DNA from: Streptomyces sp. CB01249
GTDB taxonomy: Bacteria > Actinomycetota > Actinomycetes > Streptomycetales > Streptomycetaceae
Reading direction: 5' to 3'
NCBI RefSeq assembly: GCF_001905735.1
Contig: NZ_LISW01000010.1
Span: 62,001-126,000, forward strand
DNA length: 64,000 nt
Shown: positions 47,601 to 64,000 of the stretch, piece by piece
How the letters are laid out: each line of letters opens with the position of its first letter
How positions within the stretch are numbered: position 1 is the first letter of the stretch
Translations under genes and position numbers: made by a program
Notes under the pieces: model-generated
Database searches by the model: none
What the model saw: only the letters and a program-made list of their open reading frames with translations
Told to the model about the DNA's origin: nothing

Positions 47601-49822
47601 GTGACGTTCGATATGACGGTGATGTGCGGCTCGTTGAACGTGAGAGAGCCGATCTCCTGCTCGAACTCCGCCAGGGCCGTGTCCATGTGCGCCGAGTGGA
47701 ACGCGTGGGACACCGTGAGGCGCTTGACCTTCACGCCCCGCCCCCGGAACAGCTCCTCCAGGACCCCGACCGCATCCGCGTCACCAGAGACCACGACCGC
47801 TGCGGGACCGTTCACCGCAGCGAGAGACACGCCGTCACCCAGCTCGGGCAGGACATCGGCTTCGGGGGCGGCGATGGCGAGCATCGCACCGCCCGCACGC
47901 GCGGCCTGCATCAGCCGGCCTCGTACCGCGACCAGCGCACACGCGTCCTTAAGCGAGAACACTCCCGCTGCGTAGGCGGCGGTCACCTCACCGATCGAGT
48001 GACCGATCAGCGCATCCGGACGCACCCCGAACGACGACACCAACGTGAACAGAGCCGACTCAAGCGCGAACAACGCGGCCTGCGTGAACCGGGTCTGATC
48101 CAGAACCGGATCACCCCCGAACACCACATCCTTCAACGACCGGCCCAGATGCCCGTCCAGGTACGCACACGCCGCATCGAACGCCTCCGCGAACACCGGG
48201 AACGCCTCATACAGCTCCCGGCCCATCCCCGCCCGCTGGCACCCCTGCCCCGTGAACAAGAACGCCGTCCCCGCAGCACCTACCGCACCCGCAGCACGAA
48301 CCTTCTCCAGACCCGTGACCAGCTCCTCGCGGTCCGCGCCCACGACCACCGCACGGTGCTCGAAAACCGTGCGCGACGAGGCGAGCGAGTACCCGATATC
48401 GAGCAGCGACGCGTCAGAGCCGCGTACGAATTCCGCAAGCTTCCCCGCCTGCGCGCGCAGCGCCTCCGCGCTGCGGCCCGACACCACCCACGGCACCAGG
48501 ACCGGGTCCGCACCCTCCACGACAGGGGCCCTCTCGGGTGCCGGGCGAAGAATCAGGTGGCAGTTCGTCCCGCCCATCCCGAAGGACGACACACCCGCAA
48601 TACGGGACCCCTCCCACACACCCGTCGATGTCTGGACCCGCAGATTCAATCCATCAAGATCAATCGCCGGATTCGCCGACTCGAAATGCAGACTCGCCGG
48701 CACCACCCCATACCGCACCGACATCGCGGCCTTGATCAGACCGACAATCCCCGCAGCACCCTCCAAATGCCCGACATTCGTCTTCGCCGAACCCACCACC
48801 AAAGGCTCGGCGCGCCCGGGGGCATTCCCCAGCACCATTCCCAGCGCCGCAGCCTCGACCGGGTCACCCAACGCGGTTCCGGTTCCGTGCAGCTCCACGT
48901 AACCGACCTCGCCCGGCGCCACACCCGCACGCTCACACGCAAGCCGCAACACCCCGGCCTGACCCTCCACCCGAGGAGCCGTCAGACCATCACCACCACC
49001 ATCATTGTTGACCGCACCACCCGCGATCACACACACCACATCATCACCATCAGCGACCGCATCCTCCAGCCGCTTCAGAACAACAAGACCCCCACCCTCA
49101 CCCCGCACATAACCATTCGCCCGACCATCGAAAACAAACGCACGCCCATCCGGCGACAACCCACCGAACTTCGACACCGCCACCGAAGACTCCGGCGCCA
49201 GCATCAAATTCACCCCACCCGCCAACGCCAACGACACCTCACCACGACGCAACGCCTCACACGCCTGATGCACCGCCACCAACGCCGACGACTGACCCGA
49301 ATCCACCACCAACGACGGACCCGTCAAACCCAACAAAAACGACACCCGATTCGCGATCACACTCCGCGCAAGACCCGTCGACGTGAAAGCACCAATCCCC
49401 TCCACACCACCCCGACGCGCCAAAACCGCATAATCATCCGCCATCGCCCCAACAAACACACCCGCAGCGGACCCACGCACCGAACCCGCCACCACACCAG
49501 CGTCCTCGAACGCCTCCCACGCCAACTCCAACACCAACCGCTGCTGCGGATCCATCGCCACAGCCTCACGCGGCGAAATACCGAAGAACCGCGCATCAAA
49601 ACCATCAACCCGACTCAAAAACCCCGCACGCCGAGCCACCGACTTCCCCGCCACCGACGGATCAGGATCATGAAAACCCTCACCGTCCCAACGGTCCGAA
49701 GGCACCTCACCCACCGCATCGAGCCCACCGACCAGCCCCTCCCAGAACTCCCCCGGGCCACCCTCAGCACCCGGGAATCGGCACGACATTCCGACAACGG
49801 CAATGGCCATGGACTCGTTCAT
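35666..49822 (-). CDS. Type I PKS: KSQ-AT-ACP loading module plus two extension modules
   Basis: A 4718-aa, three-module PKS. Loading: KSQ (about 8-425; active-site Cys replaced by Gln in VDSGQSSAL), AT with HAFH (malonyl), ACP near 930 with GHNSL. This should give an acetyl starter by decarboxylation. Module 1: KS (about 990-1420), AT with YASH (methylmalonyl), DH with intact HAVSGTVLLPG, ER with LNFRDVL near 2390, KR near 2680 with LDD (B-type), ACP near 2990; fully reducing. Module 2: KS (about 3062-3484), AT with YASH, a DH-like domain with the HxxxGxxxxP motif lost (WLGDAETLPG), a KR-like domain without the glycine-rich loop or Ser/Tyr pair, ACP near 4676; predicted beta-keto output. It ends 15 aa after the last ACP, with no C-terminal docking domain and no TE. 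Confidence 0.95.
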   Translation of the reverse strand: MNESMAIAVVGMSCRFPGAEGGPGEFWEGLVGGLDAVGEVPSDRWDGEGFHDPDPSVAGKSVARRAGFLSRVDGFDARFFGISPREAVAMDPQQRLVLELAWEAFEDAGVVAGSVRGSAAGVFVGAMADDYAVLARRGGVEGIGAFTSTGLARSVIANRVSFLLGLTGPSLVVDSGQSSALVAVHQACEALRRGEVSLALAGGVNLMLAPESSVAVSKFGGLSPDGRAFVFDGRANGYVRGEGGGLVVLKRLEDAVADGDDVVCVIAGGAVNNDGGGDGLTAPRVEGQAGVLRLACERAGVAPGEVGYVELHGTGTALGDPVEAAALGMVLGNAPGRAEPLVVGSAKTNVGHLEGAAGIVGLIKAAMSVRYGVVPASLHFESANPAIDLDGLNLRVQTSTGVWEGSRIAGVSSFGMGGTNCHLILRPAPERAPVVEGADPVLVPWVVSGRSAEALRAQAGKLAEFVRGSDASLLDIGYSLASSRTVFEHRAVVVGADREELVTGLEKVRAAGAVGAAGTAFLFTGQGCQRAGMGRELYEAFPVFAEAFDAACAYLDGHLGRSLKDVVFGGDPVLDQTRFTQAALFALESALFTLVSSFGVRPDALIGHSIGEVTAAYAAGVFSLKDACALVAVRGRLMQAARAGGAMLAIAAPEADVLPELGDGVSLAAVNGPAAVVVSGDADAVGVLEELFRGRGVKVKRLTVSHAFHSAHMDTALAEFEQEIGSLTFNEPHITVISNVTGQVADELTSPAYWARQIRAAVRFDDGIRTLDAQGITTYLELGPDPVLTSLVQNTLDTPTAASALKSERDEAKTLLRALGTAYSGGTDVDWAVLLPGGNRVKLPTYAFQRKRYWIDVPDAPQASPASAPQQEADEAEADGTTWAGRLRGLNEKQRESLIADLICRHTAEVLEYDATDVLDPALPFKELGHNSLSSVELRSRLAADLGIALPSSLVYDYPTPLVLARHIVTALLGTSDALDLPDAVSAAGSDEPLAIVGMACRYPGGVVSPEGLWGLVAEGRDAIGDWPEDRGWDLEGLYDTERGVPGKSYARYGGFLQGVDGFDAEFFGISPREALAMDPQQRLLLETAWEALERSGIVPQSLKGSRTGVFVGAMTGEYGPRLAEPVAGTEGYLLTGNTASVASGRISYTLGLEGPAVTVDTACSASLVALHLAAQSLRTGECSLALAGGATVMSSPGMFVEFSRQQGLSQDGRCKAFSASADGTAWGEGAGVLLLERLSDAQANGHPVLALIKGSAINQDGASNGLSAPNGPSQQRVIRQALANAGLSGTDVDVVEAHGTGTKLGDPIEAQALIATYGQERTPEQPLWLGSLKSNIGHTMAAAGVGGVIKMVMAMRQGILPQTLNVTDPTSHVDWSEGSVELLTEQRPWPEVDRPRRAAVSSFGISGTNAHMILEQAPEASLPEPSAGGAVPWILSGRTEEALRDQVARLTEFVEHAPELTPNAIATALASHRTAFGQRKVVVGSTRQELLDALSADAGASGEAVTGRTVFVFPGQGSQWIGMATGLFEASPAFRARLEDCARVLSAYTDWDLLPVLLQGDPEGLLERVDVIQPALWAVMVSLAEAWRSYGVVPDAVVGHSQGEIAAAVVSGALSLEDGALVVALRSRAIIALAGRGGMLSVALPADAVRSYLVRWPDDLSVATVNGPSSTVVSGTDSALDELVAVLDKDGVRSRRIAVDYASHSPHVESIRDELADLLAPVAPRVPEIPFYSTVTNEVVDSAVLDAGYWYRNLRQTVEFEKTTRALLADGFTTFIESSAHPVLTIGLQETFEAADAVAALAVPSLRRDEGGLERFLLSVGQAWTHGVPVDWTTALPEPQRPLDLPTYAFQRTRYWLDPVKTTGDVSTAGLTTAAHPFLGAVVDLAGSDGTVLTGRLSLKSHPWLADHAVSGTVLLPGTAFVDLALHAADETGCEVLEELTLQAPLVLTGSAAVLLRVEVGEPDEDGRRSVGIHSRPDTEGALWTRHATGELGHGSTPGVPADVAWPPAGAVRLDTSALYEELASAGYEYGPVFQGVQAAWRNGDDVFAEVALAEDQHQDADTFGIHPALLDATLHTALLTPGTELPAPRLPFAWSGIHLHATGATTVRVHITPTPTDGITLRITDTTGQPVATITSLALREVDPAQLGQGSGGADDALYHLDWTPVQAAQDTEARPFVVVGDGLASVQAMRYADLTALRDARTDGDSTDALLFLTADGTDDRCTPDAARAAVHQVLTAVQEWLAEDRFADARLVVVTQGAVATDSATAPGAPAYAPVWGLLRTAQTENPGRFVLVDLDEEPASAAALTAALGCGEPQFALRAGKVLVPRLARAAGRADLLLPPAGDEPWHLDVTARGTLEALALVTGAEAAAPLGPLEVRVAVRAAGLNFRDVLIALGVYPGEASMGTEGAGVITETGADVTGLAVGDRVTGMLPGSFGPVSVVDHRLVVRIPDAWSYEDAAAMPIVFGTAYYSLVELAGLRSGETLLVHAAAGGVGMAAVQLARHLGAEVYGTAGPTKWDALRASGLDDAHISSSRTLDFEDRFREATDGRGMDVVLDCLAREFVDASLRLLPRGGRFVEMGKTDIRDADEVAAAHPGVAYQAFDLIEVAHRDPEKFRRMLTEIVALFESGALRHSPVRAWDIRRAPEAFRFLSQAQNVGKIVLTVPPALDPEGTVLITGGTGTLGALFARHLVTAYGARHLLLTSRRGDGAPGADTLRAELEALGATVTLAACDVADRDALAALLAAVPTAHPLTAVIHTAGALDDGTVTALTPERLDTVLRPKADAAWHLHELTRDTDLAAFVLFSSVMGAIGGAGQANYASANTYLDALAAHRRAAGLPATSLAWGFWDQRSELTGDLDEADLARMTRAGLVPLGSSEGLALFDRALTDPGAALVPARLDLARLRTQADSGALAPVLSGLVRARTARRSAAAAAATTGAADRFAGLTGSDLDRALLDLVRTNAATVLGHSSPASIRPDSKFKTLGFDSLSSVELRNRLGEATKLRLSATAVFDHPTPDAMVAHLRGLLGVEDTTAAPAAVRQGPPTDGAGTADDPIAIIGLGCRLPGGVSSPEDLWELLTAGAGTAADLPDDRGWDLEALYDADPDRSRKSYVRKGSFLYEAAEFDADFFGISPREALAMDPQQRLLLETAWEAFERAGIPPESVQGSQAGVFVGALFQEYGSLMHEASEGVDGLLLTGKTTSVISGRLAYFLGLEGPAITVDTACSSSLVALHQAAQSLRGGECSLAVAGGVSVMATPGMFTEFSRQRGLATDGRIKAFADAADGTAWGEGAGVLLLERLSDARANGHPVLALIKGSAVNQDGASNGLSAPNGPSQQRVIRQALANAGLTGTDVDVVDAHGTGTKLGDPIEAQALIATYGQEHSAEQPLWLGSLKSNIGHTMAASGAAGVIKMVLALREGVLPQTLGVDTPTSHVDWSQGSVELLTEQRPWPQLERPRRAAVSSFGISGTNAHMILEQAPEQEYRADTEAPANVPWVVSAKSPSALREQAVRLAGFVERNPQESVGAVAAALVDSRERFDHRAVVLGSGRAELLAGLGALAGSDAAGSVVTGEAVTGRTVFVFPGQGSQWVGMAAGLFEASPAFRARLEECARALSAYTDWDLLPVLLQGDPEGLLGRVDVIQPALWAVMVSLAEAWRSYGVVPDAVVGHSQGEIAAAVVSGALSLEDGALVVALRSRAIIALAGRGGMLSVALPADAVRPYLTRWPDDLGVATVNGPSSTVVSGTDSALDELVAVLDADGVRSRRIAVDYASHSPHVESIQAELAQLLAPVSPRVPEIPFYSTVTNEVVDSAALDAGYWYRNLRQTVEFEKTTWKLLADGFTTFIESSAHPVLTIGLQETFEAAGAVAALAVPSLRRDEGGLERFLLSVGQAWTHGVPVDWTPQLPEVTHPVDLPTYPFQRQHYWLSASHTAAPTVSDLGPGALPHPLLGAAVELPGSGSLLYTGRLSLTAQPWLGDAETLPGATFLELALRAGEEAGTGRVDELTLHEPLVVPRRGGVQLRVEVGEPEDDGLRRLSVHSRREGRAPGTAWTRHATAVLAADEPAPEWDLEVWPPLDAEPLDAGSLPGIRAAWRRDGELYAEIVSGEGHDPAGYALHPALLEAALGSAVLTGLPAGATSVEWRDVTLHAVGATTLRVRVVPTADGPLGVAVEIADGSGAPVATVGAMLLEDGADDRIRQAASAQRGGQYTVEWTDEKPVPVATAAPHSWAVVGEDVFRARSGLMAAGTYAEAHPGLDALAARIEAEGAPAPDVVLVSVAATADGDVATSVRRGVEEAAQRVRTWLADARFAGSRLVFLTKDATAASAPQGGDPAAAAVWGLIRAAQETDPDRFVLADTDGSKASWRSLVKALAAGHDQLALRRSTLKVPRLVPAVAGTWPAYDPEGTVLVVGRQAEPYAHRLAERHGVRNLLLVGARDTADLEAGLTAAGARVTVAPVDPADPTALAEALAALPPAHPVIAVVHAVDPQADASAEAARTARTALALREATGPGAAYVMLAEEEGASGAFLEAWARVLRSGGTTAVALSGRPGTAGPVDAELLDAATAVGAAGVVVAEPDFEALAALAAAGRLPALWRGLVRGPARRTVKEGPAGAGGFKQRLLALDAAGCDALLLDLVREHAANVLGHGSGDAIDADRKFRDMGFDSLSALALRNALNDVTALRMPPGVVFDQPTSAELAQHIKQQIFGR
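38093..39085 (-). repeat. Near-identical methylmalonyl-AT repeat, copy A (module 2 of KSQ PKS)
   Basis: About 1 kb of AT-coding DNA, nearly identical over long runs to 44322-45315 and 60002-60985, far more alike than the flanking KS-AT linkers or DH regions. Points to recent duplication or gene conversion. Confidence 0.8.
44322..45315 (-). repeat. Near-identical methylmalonyl-AT repeat, copy B (module 1 of KSQ PKS)
   Basis: Second copy of the AT block; see 38093-39085. The encoded AT has GHSQGE and YASH. Confidence 0.8.
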
Positions 49823-49827
49823 CTGGT

Positions 49828-52974
<3,147 letters not shown>

Positions 52975-53002
52975 GTCTCCCCCTTCCCTTGTGGGTGGTG
53001 CG

Positions 53003-56000
53003 TCACTGGTTGTTCGTCTTGCGGATGCGTGCCGCGAGCCGGGCGGGTGTCGGGTCGGCGTACAGGTCGGCCATGGCGAGGGTCGTTCCGGTGGTGTCCT
53101 CGACCCGTTGGACGAGCTGGGCGCCGAGCAGCGAGTGGCCGCCGTGCGCGAAGAAGTTGGCGTCGGCGTCGATGTCCGTGCGTTCCAGGAGCTGCTGCCA
53201 GAGGGCGATGAGCGCGACGGTGAGCTCGTCGCCCTGGTGGGTGGTGTCGCCGGTGCCCGTGCCGCGTTCGTCGCGGAGCCGGCCGGCGAGGCGCTTGAGG
53301 GCCAGGTAGTCGGTCTTCTGGCTGACGGTGGTCGGGAACGTCTCGACGGCCAGGAATTCCTGGGGGACGGCGGCGCCGGGCAGGCCCGCCCGGGCGTGTT
53401 CCCACAGCAGGTCGGCGAGGGCGGCCGGGCCGGTGTCCTGGGCGGGCTCGACGAAGGCGACGAGCAGCGGCCCGCCGGGGGCGTCCTCGTCGACGACGAC
53501 GGCCACTCCGCGTACCTGCGGGTGTTCCAGGAGTACGGCTTCCACCTCGCCGAGTTCGATGCGGTTGCCGCGCAGCTTGACCTGGCGGTCGGCGCGGCCG
53601 TGCAGGGCGAGGCGTCCGTCGGGGAGCCAGCAGGCGAGGTCGCCGGTGCGGTAGTGGCGGCCGTATGCGGGGTGGGTGGCGAAGCGTTCGGCGGTCAGCT
53701 CGGGGCGGCCGTGGTAGCCGAGGGCGACCCCGGTGCCGGCGATGCAGAGTTCGCCGCGGACGCCGACGGGCAGTTCGCGCCCGTCCGGGTCGGTGATGAA
53801 GGCCCGGGTGTTGTTCATGGGGCGGCCGATGTCGATGGCGGTGGCGCCGTCGGGGACGGTGCCGCAGGTGGAGTAGATGGTGGTCTCGGAGGGGGCGTAG
53901 GCGTTGCGCAGGGTGCAGCCTGCGGCGGTGATACGGCGGGCGAGCACGGGCGGCATCGGTTCGCCGCCGGTGACGCCGCGTCGGCCGGCCAGCCAGTGGC
54001 CCGCCTTGTCCGCGATGAGCCGCCAGGTGGTGGGGGTGGCCTGGATGATGCCGACGTCGTGGCGTTCGAGGACGTCCAGGAGGGCCTGGCCGTCGCTGCG
54101 GGCCGCTTCGGGGGCGACGGCGATCCGGCCGCCGGTGACGAGGGGGAGGAAGAGCTCCAGGGCGGAGATGTCGAAGGTGAAGGTGGTCAGCCACAGCGTC
54201 ACATCGGCGGCACCGGCGCCCAGTTCGTGGCGGAAGTGGTGGATGACGTTGGCGGCGCCCCGGTGGGTGATGACGGTGCCCTTGGGCTTGCCGGTGGAGC
54301 CCGAGGTGTAGATGAGGAAGGCGGTGTCGTCGGGGCCGGGGAGCTCCACCGGCTCGTCGACGGTCGGGTCCGCGCCCTGGTGTGGCGCGGCGGGGGGCAC
54401 GGCCGCCATGGGTTCCACGGTAACGGCGGACCCGGCGGCCACGTCGATGCCGGGCGCGGCTAGGACCACGGCGGCGCCGGAGTCCTCCAGCAGGTAGGCG
54501 GTGCGCTGGGCCGGGTGGTCGGGGTCCAGGGCGAGGTAGGCGGTGCCCGCGAGCCAGGCTCCGAGGACGGCGGCGGCGAGTTGCGGGCCGCGTCGGGCGG
54601 CGAGCGCGACGATGTCGCCGGGGCGGGCTCCGGCGGCGCGCAGCAGGTCCCGGTCGGCGAGCGCGGTGTCCCACAGCTGCTGGTAGGTCGTGGTGTGCGC
54701 GCCGTCCTCGATGGCGACGGCGCCGGGACTGGTGGCGACCGTGGCGGCGACGGCCTCCAGCAGGGTGGCGGGGGTGACCTCGGTGCCGGTGGCGTTGGCG
54801 GCGTCGATGACGGCCCGGTCCCGCGCGCCGTGCAGGGGCAGTTCGCCGAGCGGGCGGTCGGGGTCCTGTCCCAGGGCGACGAGCAGGGCGTCGTAGCGTT
54901 CCAGCAGGAATTCGGTGTCGTCGCGGGAGAGGACCTCGGTGTAGAAGACGCCGCGGACGCGGATCTCCTCGGGCGAGGCGAGGAAGAAGAATTCCAGGTC
55001 GAACTTGCTGTAGCCGTTCTCCACGAGCAGCCGCCGGGCGGGGACGCCGTCGATGTCGAAGCTGGTCAGCCCGGCGTTGGGCACGTAGTTGAACAGGTGC
55101 CGGAAGACGGTGTTGCGCCAGGTCGCGCCGGTGTGCTCGATCTCCGGAAGCAGGAGGTCCACCGGCACGTCGGCGTGGGTGATGGCGCCGAAGAAGGCTT
55201 CCCGGGCCTCGGCGGCGAGGGTCCGGAAGCCGGCGCCCATGTCGACCCGGGCGCGCAGGGGGAGGGTGTTGACGTGGTAGCCGACGGTTCCGGCGGCGTC
55301 GGCGGGGCGGACGTTGGCGGGCGAGCCGACGACGAGGTCGGGTCCGGCGCCGTGCCGGGCGAGCAGCAGGTAGTAGGCGGCGAGGAGGACGACGGCTTCG
55401 GGGGCCCGTACTTCCCGCTGGAGGCGGCGGACGGCCTCGTGGGCCTCGGCGGACAGGGTGTGCAGGACCGAGTCGCCGGTCAGCGTGGGGTCGGGCCGGT
55501 CCTCGGTGCCGCAGTCCAGTCCGAGGGCCGAGGGGTCGAAGTCCTTCAGGTGCTCGCGCCAGTAGGCGAGGCTCTCGTCGGTGGGGGCGGCGGTGGCGAG
55601 GGCCGGCTGGGGGGCGGCGAGGTCCTCGGGCACGTCGAGACCGGCGGCGACGGCCTCGTAGACGCGGGTGAACTCGTCGAGCAGGATCGCGGCGGAGACG
55701 GTGTCGAAGACGATGTGGTGGACGACCAGGCAGAAGACGTCCCCCTCCGGGCCCTGGAGGTGCCCGGCGCGCAGCAGCGGCTGCCCGTCGAACGTGAAGG
55801 GCCTGGCGACGAGCGCGGCCACCGCCGCGTCGGTGCCGCCGGCCGCGACCGCCATGGTGCTGACGGTGGCGGCGAACCGGTCGGCCGGGACGGTCTGCTT
55901 GACGAGTCCGCCGTCCGTACCGTGGAAGACCGTGCGCAGCGCCGGGTGCCTCCGTACCAGGGCGTCCAGGGTCTGCTGCAGCTCCCACTCCCCCAACGGC

Positions 56001-56149
56001 TCCTCGGTGGTGAAGACGACCGAGAGGTTGTTGACGGCACCGGAGGGGACGAGCTTTTCGAGCAGCCACAGCGCCTGCTCCTTGCGGCTGGCCGCCGTGA
56101 GTACGGCGTGGGCCGGGCCGTTCCCCGGGATCTGGGCTGAGGTGAGCAT
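53003..56149 (-). CDS. NRPS module C-A-PCP, glycine-like specificity
   Basis: A 1048-aa NRPS. The C domain (about 18-430) has the catalytic VVHHIVFD. The A domain (about 465-950) has YTSGSTGKPKGT, FDISALE and NAYAPSETT, with the A10 Lys in SQKTDY. The PCP (about 975-1045) has GGHSLLG. Aligning by eye to GrsA gives the ten-residue code DILQVGAIYK, closest to the classical glycine code DILQLGLIWK. No TE, reductase or epimerase follows, so release must come from another protein; the cyclase-like gene lies immediately upstream in the operon. ATG at 56149 follows AGGAA. The C domain probably accepts the chain from the malonyl KS-AT-ACP PKS. Confidence 0.93.
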   Translation of the reverse strand: MLTSAQIPGNGPAHAVLTAASRKEQALWLLEKLVPSGAVNNLSVVFTTEEPLGEWELQQTLDALVRRHPALRTVFHGTDGGLVKQTVPADRFAATVSTMAVAAGGTDAAVAALVARPFTFDGQPLLRAGHLQGPEGDVFCLVVHHIVFDTVSAAILLDEFTRVYEAVAAGLDVPEDLAAPQPALATAAPTDESLAYWREHLKDFDPSALGLDCGTEDRPDPTLTGDSVLHTLSAEAHEAVRRLQREVRAPEAVVLLAAYYLLLARHGAGPDLVVGSPANVRPADAAGTVGYHVNTLPLRARVDMGAGFRTLAAEAREAFFGAITHADVPVDLLLPEIEHTGATWRNTVFRHLFNYVPNAGLTSFDIDGVPARRLLVENGYSKFDLEFFFLASPEEIRVRGVFYTEVLSRDDTEFLLERYDALLVALGQDPDRPLGELPLHGARDRAVIDAANATGTEVTPATLLEAVAATVATSPGAVAIEDGAHTTTYQQLWDTALADRDLLRAAGARPGDIVALAARRGPQLAAAVLGAWLAGTAYLALDPDHPAQRTAYLLEDSGAAVVLAAPGIDVAAGSAVTVEPMAAVPPAAPHQGADPTVDEPVELPGPDDTAFLIYTSGSTGKPKGTVITHRGAANVIHHFRHELGAGAADVTLWLTTFTFDISALELFLPLVTGGRIAVAPEAARSDGQALLDVLERHDVGIIQATPTTWRLIADKAGHWLAGRRGVTGGEPMPPVLARRITAAGCTLRNAYAPSETTIYSTCGTVPDGATAIDIGRPMNNTRAFITDPDGRELPVGVRGELCIAGTGVALGYHGRPELTAERFATHPAYGRHYRTGDLACWLPDGRLALHGRADRQVKLRGNRIELGEVEAVLLEHPQVRGVAVVVDEDAPGGPLLVAFVEPAQDTGPAALADLLWEHARAGLPGAAVPQEFLAVETFPTTVSQKTDYLALKRLAGRLRDERGTGTGDTTHQGDELTVALIALWQQLLERTDIDADANFFAHGGHSLLGAQLVQRVEDTTGTTLAMADLYADPTPARLAARIRKTNNQ

Positions 56150-56205
56150 TCCGGATTCCTGTCTGTGACCTGGGAGAGGGAGTACGGCCGGCCGTGCGCG
56201 CGGGG

Positions 56206-57036
56206 TCAGGAAGCGAGCAGGAGCTCGGTGACGGCCTGGGCGACCACGGGGCTGCTGAGCAGCTCCACGTGCGGGGTGTCGAAGCGGAGCTCGTCCGCGA
56301 CGAGGGCGGCCTTGTGGTCCGGGTTGAGCATGCGGAACCCGTTGAGTCCGCTGGTCGCGGTGGCGGAGGTGATGGCCGTGGAGCGCAGCCAGGCGGCCGC
56401 CGGTTCGATCTGCTCGGCGGTCGAGAGGTAGGTGAGGAAGGCGCCCGCGGTCTCCGTCATCTCCGCGCGGCGCCGGTCGTCCAGGCCGAGCTTGTCGCAG
56501 GCCGTCTGGGCGAGGGCGTGGTAGAGCAGGAGGAGCCGGCGGGCGAGGTCGCCGAGGCTCACGCAGGTCTCCTGGGCGCGCTGCGCCGAGTCCTGGACGC
56601 GGCCGACCTCGGCGGCGCCGACGGCGGGTTCCATCTGGCCGACGGCCTTGTGGAACTGCCAGTACATGCTGGCGGCCGCGGCCCGCTCCGGGTCGAAGAG
56701 GATCGTCTGCGGGAAGGAGCCCTGCCACTTCTCGACCTCTTCGGCGATGGCGGCCGCGTAGACGCTGCCCGCGCAGAACGCCAGGACGGCCTTGACCCGC
56801 TTGCCGCTGGTGCGGACCTCGTCGACCCACTGCTTGACGTACGCGTCGGCGGGCAGGTCGGGGCGGGAGGCCACGGCCGCGGGCAGGGTCTCCCAGACGG
56901 TGAAGCCGGTTCCCAGGAGCGGGACGAAGTCGCTGAAGCGGGCCTCGCCACGGCCTGTGGCGTCGAAGTCGACGGCGAGGACGACCTCGTCGGTGTCGCC
57001 GGCGATGAGCTCTTTCCACGTGCTGAGGCTGGTCAT
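56206..57036 (-). CDS. Dieckmann cyclase-like protein (TrdC/NcmC/SlgL type)
   Basis: A 276-aa alpha/beta-hydrolase-like protein whose nucleophile elbow holds Cys instead of Ser: AFCAGS with Cys88. Asp115 (ILFDPE) and His256 (TPHVEL) are placed to complete a Cys-Asp-His triad, closely matching the spacing I recall for NcmC. This family cyclises beta-ketoacyl-aminoacyl-PCP chains to tetramic acids or pyridones in tirandamycin, nocamycin, streptolydigin and kirromycin-type pathways, without a TE domain. It sits between the upstream PKS and the glycine NRPS, just where such an enzyme is expected. An alternative is a type II thioesterase, but the Cys nucleophile argues for the cyclase. Confidence 0.75.
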   Translation of the reverse strand: MTSLSTWKELIAGDTDEVVLAVDFDATGRGEARFSDFVPLLGTGFTVWETLPAAVASRPDLPADAYVKQWVDEVRTSGKRVKAVLAFCAGSVYAAAIAEEVEKWQGSFPQTILFDPERAAAASMYWQFHKAVGQMEPAVGAAEVGRVQDSAQRAQETCVSLGDLARRLLLLYHALAQTACDKLGLDDRRRAEMTETAGAFLTYLSTAEQIEPAAAWLRSTAITSATATSGLNGFRMLNPDHKAALVADELRFDTPHVELLSSPVVAQAVTELLLAS

Positions 57037-57123
57037 GGGTTCCGGTTCCGTTCTGTGGTGAAGGGTCGGTCGGTTCGGGTGCTGCGGCCGGAGGCGGGGG
57101 TCGGTGGCTGGGGAGCTGGGGAG

Positions 57124-64000
<6,877 letters not shown>

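Overview
The window is high-GC DNA with Streptomyces-style gene structure (GC-rich third codon positions, GTG/TTG starts, 4-nt ATGA/GTGA overlaps, SARP, LuxR-type and AfsA-like proteins, sparse non-coding DNA). It is almost certainly the edge and a large part of a modular polyketide/NRPS biosynthetic gene cluster in Streptomyces or a close actinomycete. Only the right-hand PKS gene runs off the window.

Layout. (1) 0.3-5.9 kb: an orphan LanB-type dehydratase-like protein lacking the C-terminal elimination domain, a DinB/DUF664 protein with a small coupled ORF, an MFS exporter, a DUF5988 small protein and a MarR regulator. A near-perfect AT-rich palindrome lies in front of the exporter. (2) 6.0-12.6 kb (minus strand): accB-accE-accA-korA-korB, an acyl-CoA carboxylase joined to a 2-oxoacid:ferredoxin oxidoreductase. 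(3) 12.6-15.8 kb: a regulatory non-coding stretch, a small secreted peptide, a LuxR-type regulator and an AfsA-like protein. (4) 15.8-26.7 kb (minus strand): one tightly overlapping eight-gene operon, FAAL, acyl-CoA dehydrogenase, ACP, KS-AT-ACP, KAS III-like, FkbH-like, ACP, Sfp-type PPTase. This gene set resembles fatty-acid-derived 3-acyltetronate (RK-682/agglomerin-like) pathways. (5) 26.9-33.7 kb (plus strand): a SARP regulator followed by methylmalonyl-CoA mutase mutA-mutB. (6) 33.8-64 kb (minus strand): alpha/beta hydrolase, second KAS III-like protein, a three-module PKS that starts with a KSQ loading module, a KS-AT-ACP PKS, a C-A-PCP NRPS with a glycine-like code, a Cys-Asp-His Dieckmann-cyclase-like protein, and a further PKS that is cut by the window edge.

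How it may work together (inference). KorAB (2-oxoglutarate to succinyl-CoA), MutAB (succinyl-CoA to methylmalonyl-CoA) and the acyl-CoA carboxylase would feed malonyl- and methylmalonyl-CoA to the PKSs. All three complete downstream extender ATs of the reductive modules carry methylmalonyl signatures. The unreduced malonyl module, glycine NRPS and Cys-type cyclase are the set expected to make a 3-acyltetramic acid. The FAAL/FkbH operon would make a glyceryl-derived tetronate-type unit. Whether these are two neighbouring pathways or one hybrid product cannot be decided from this window; that is the most interesting open question here.
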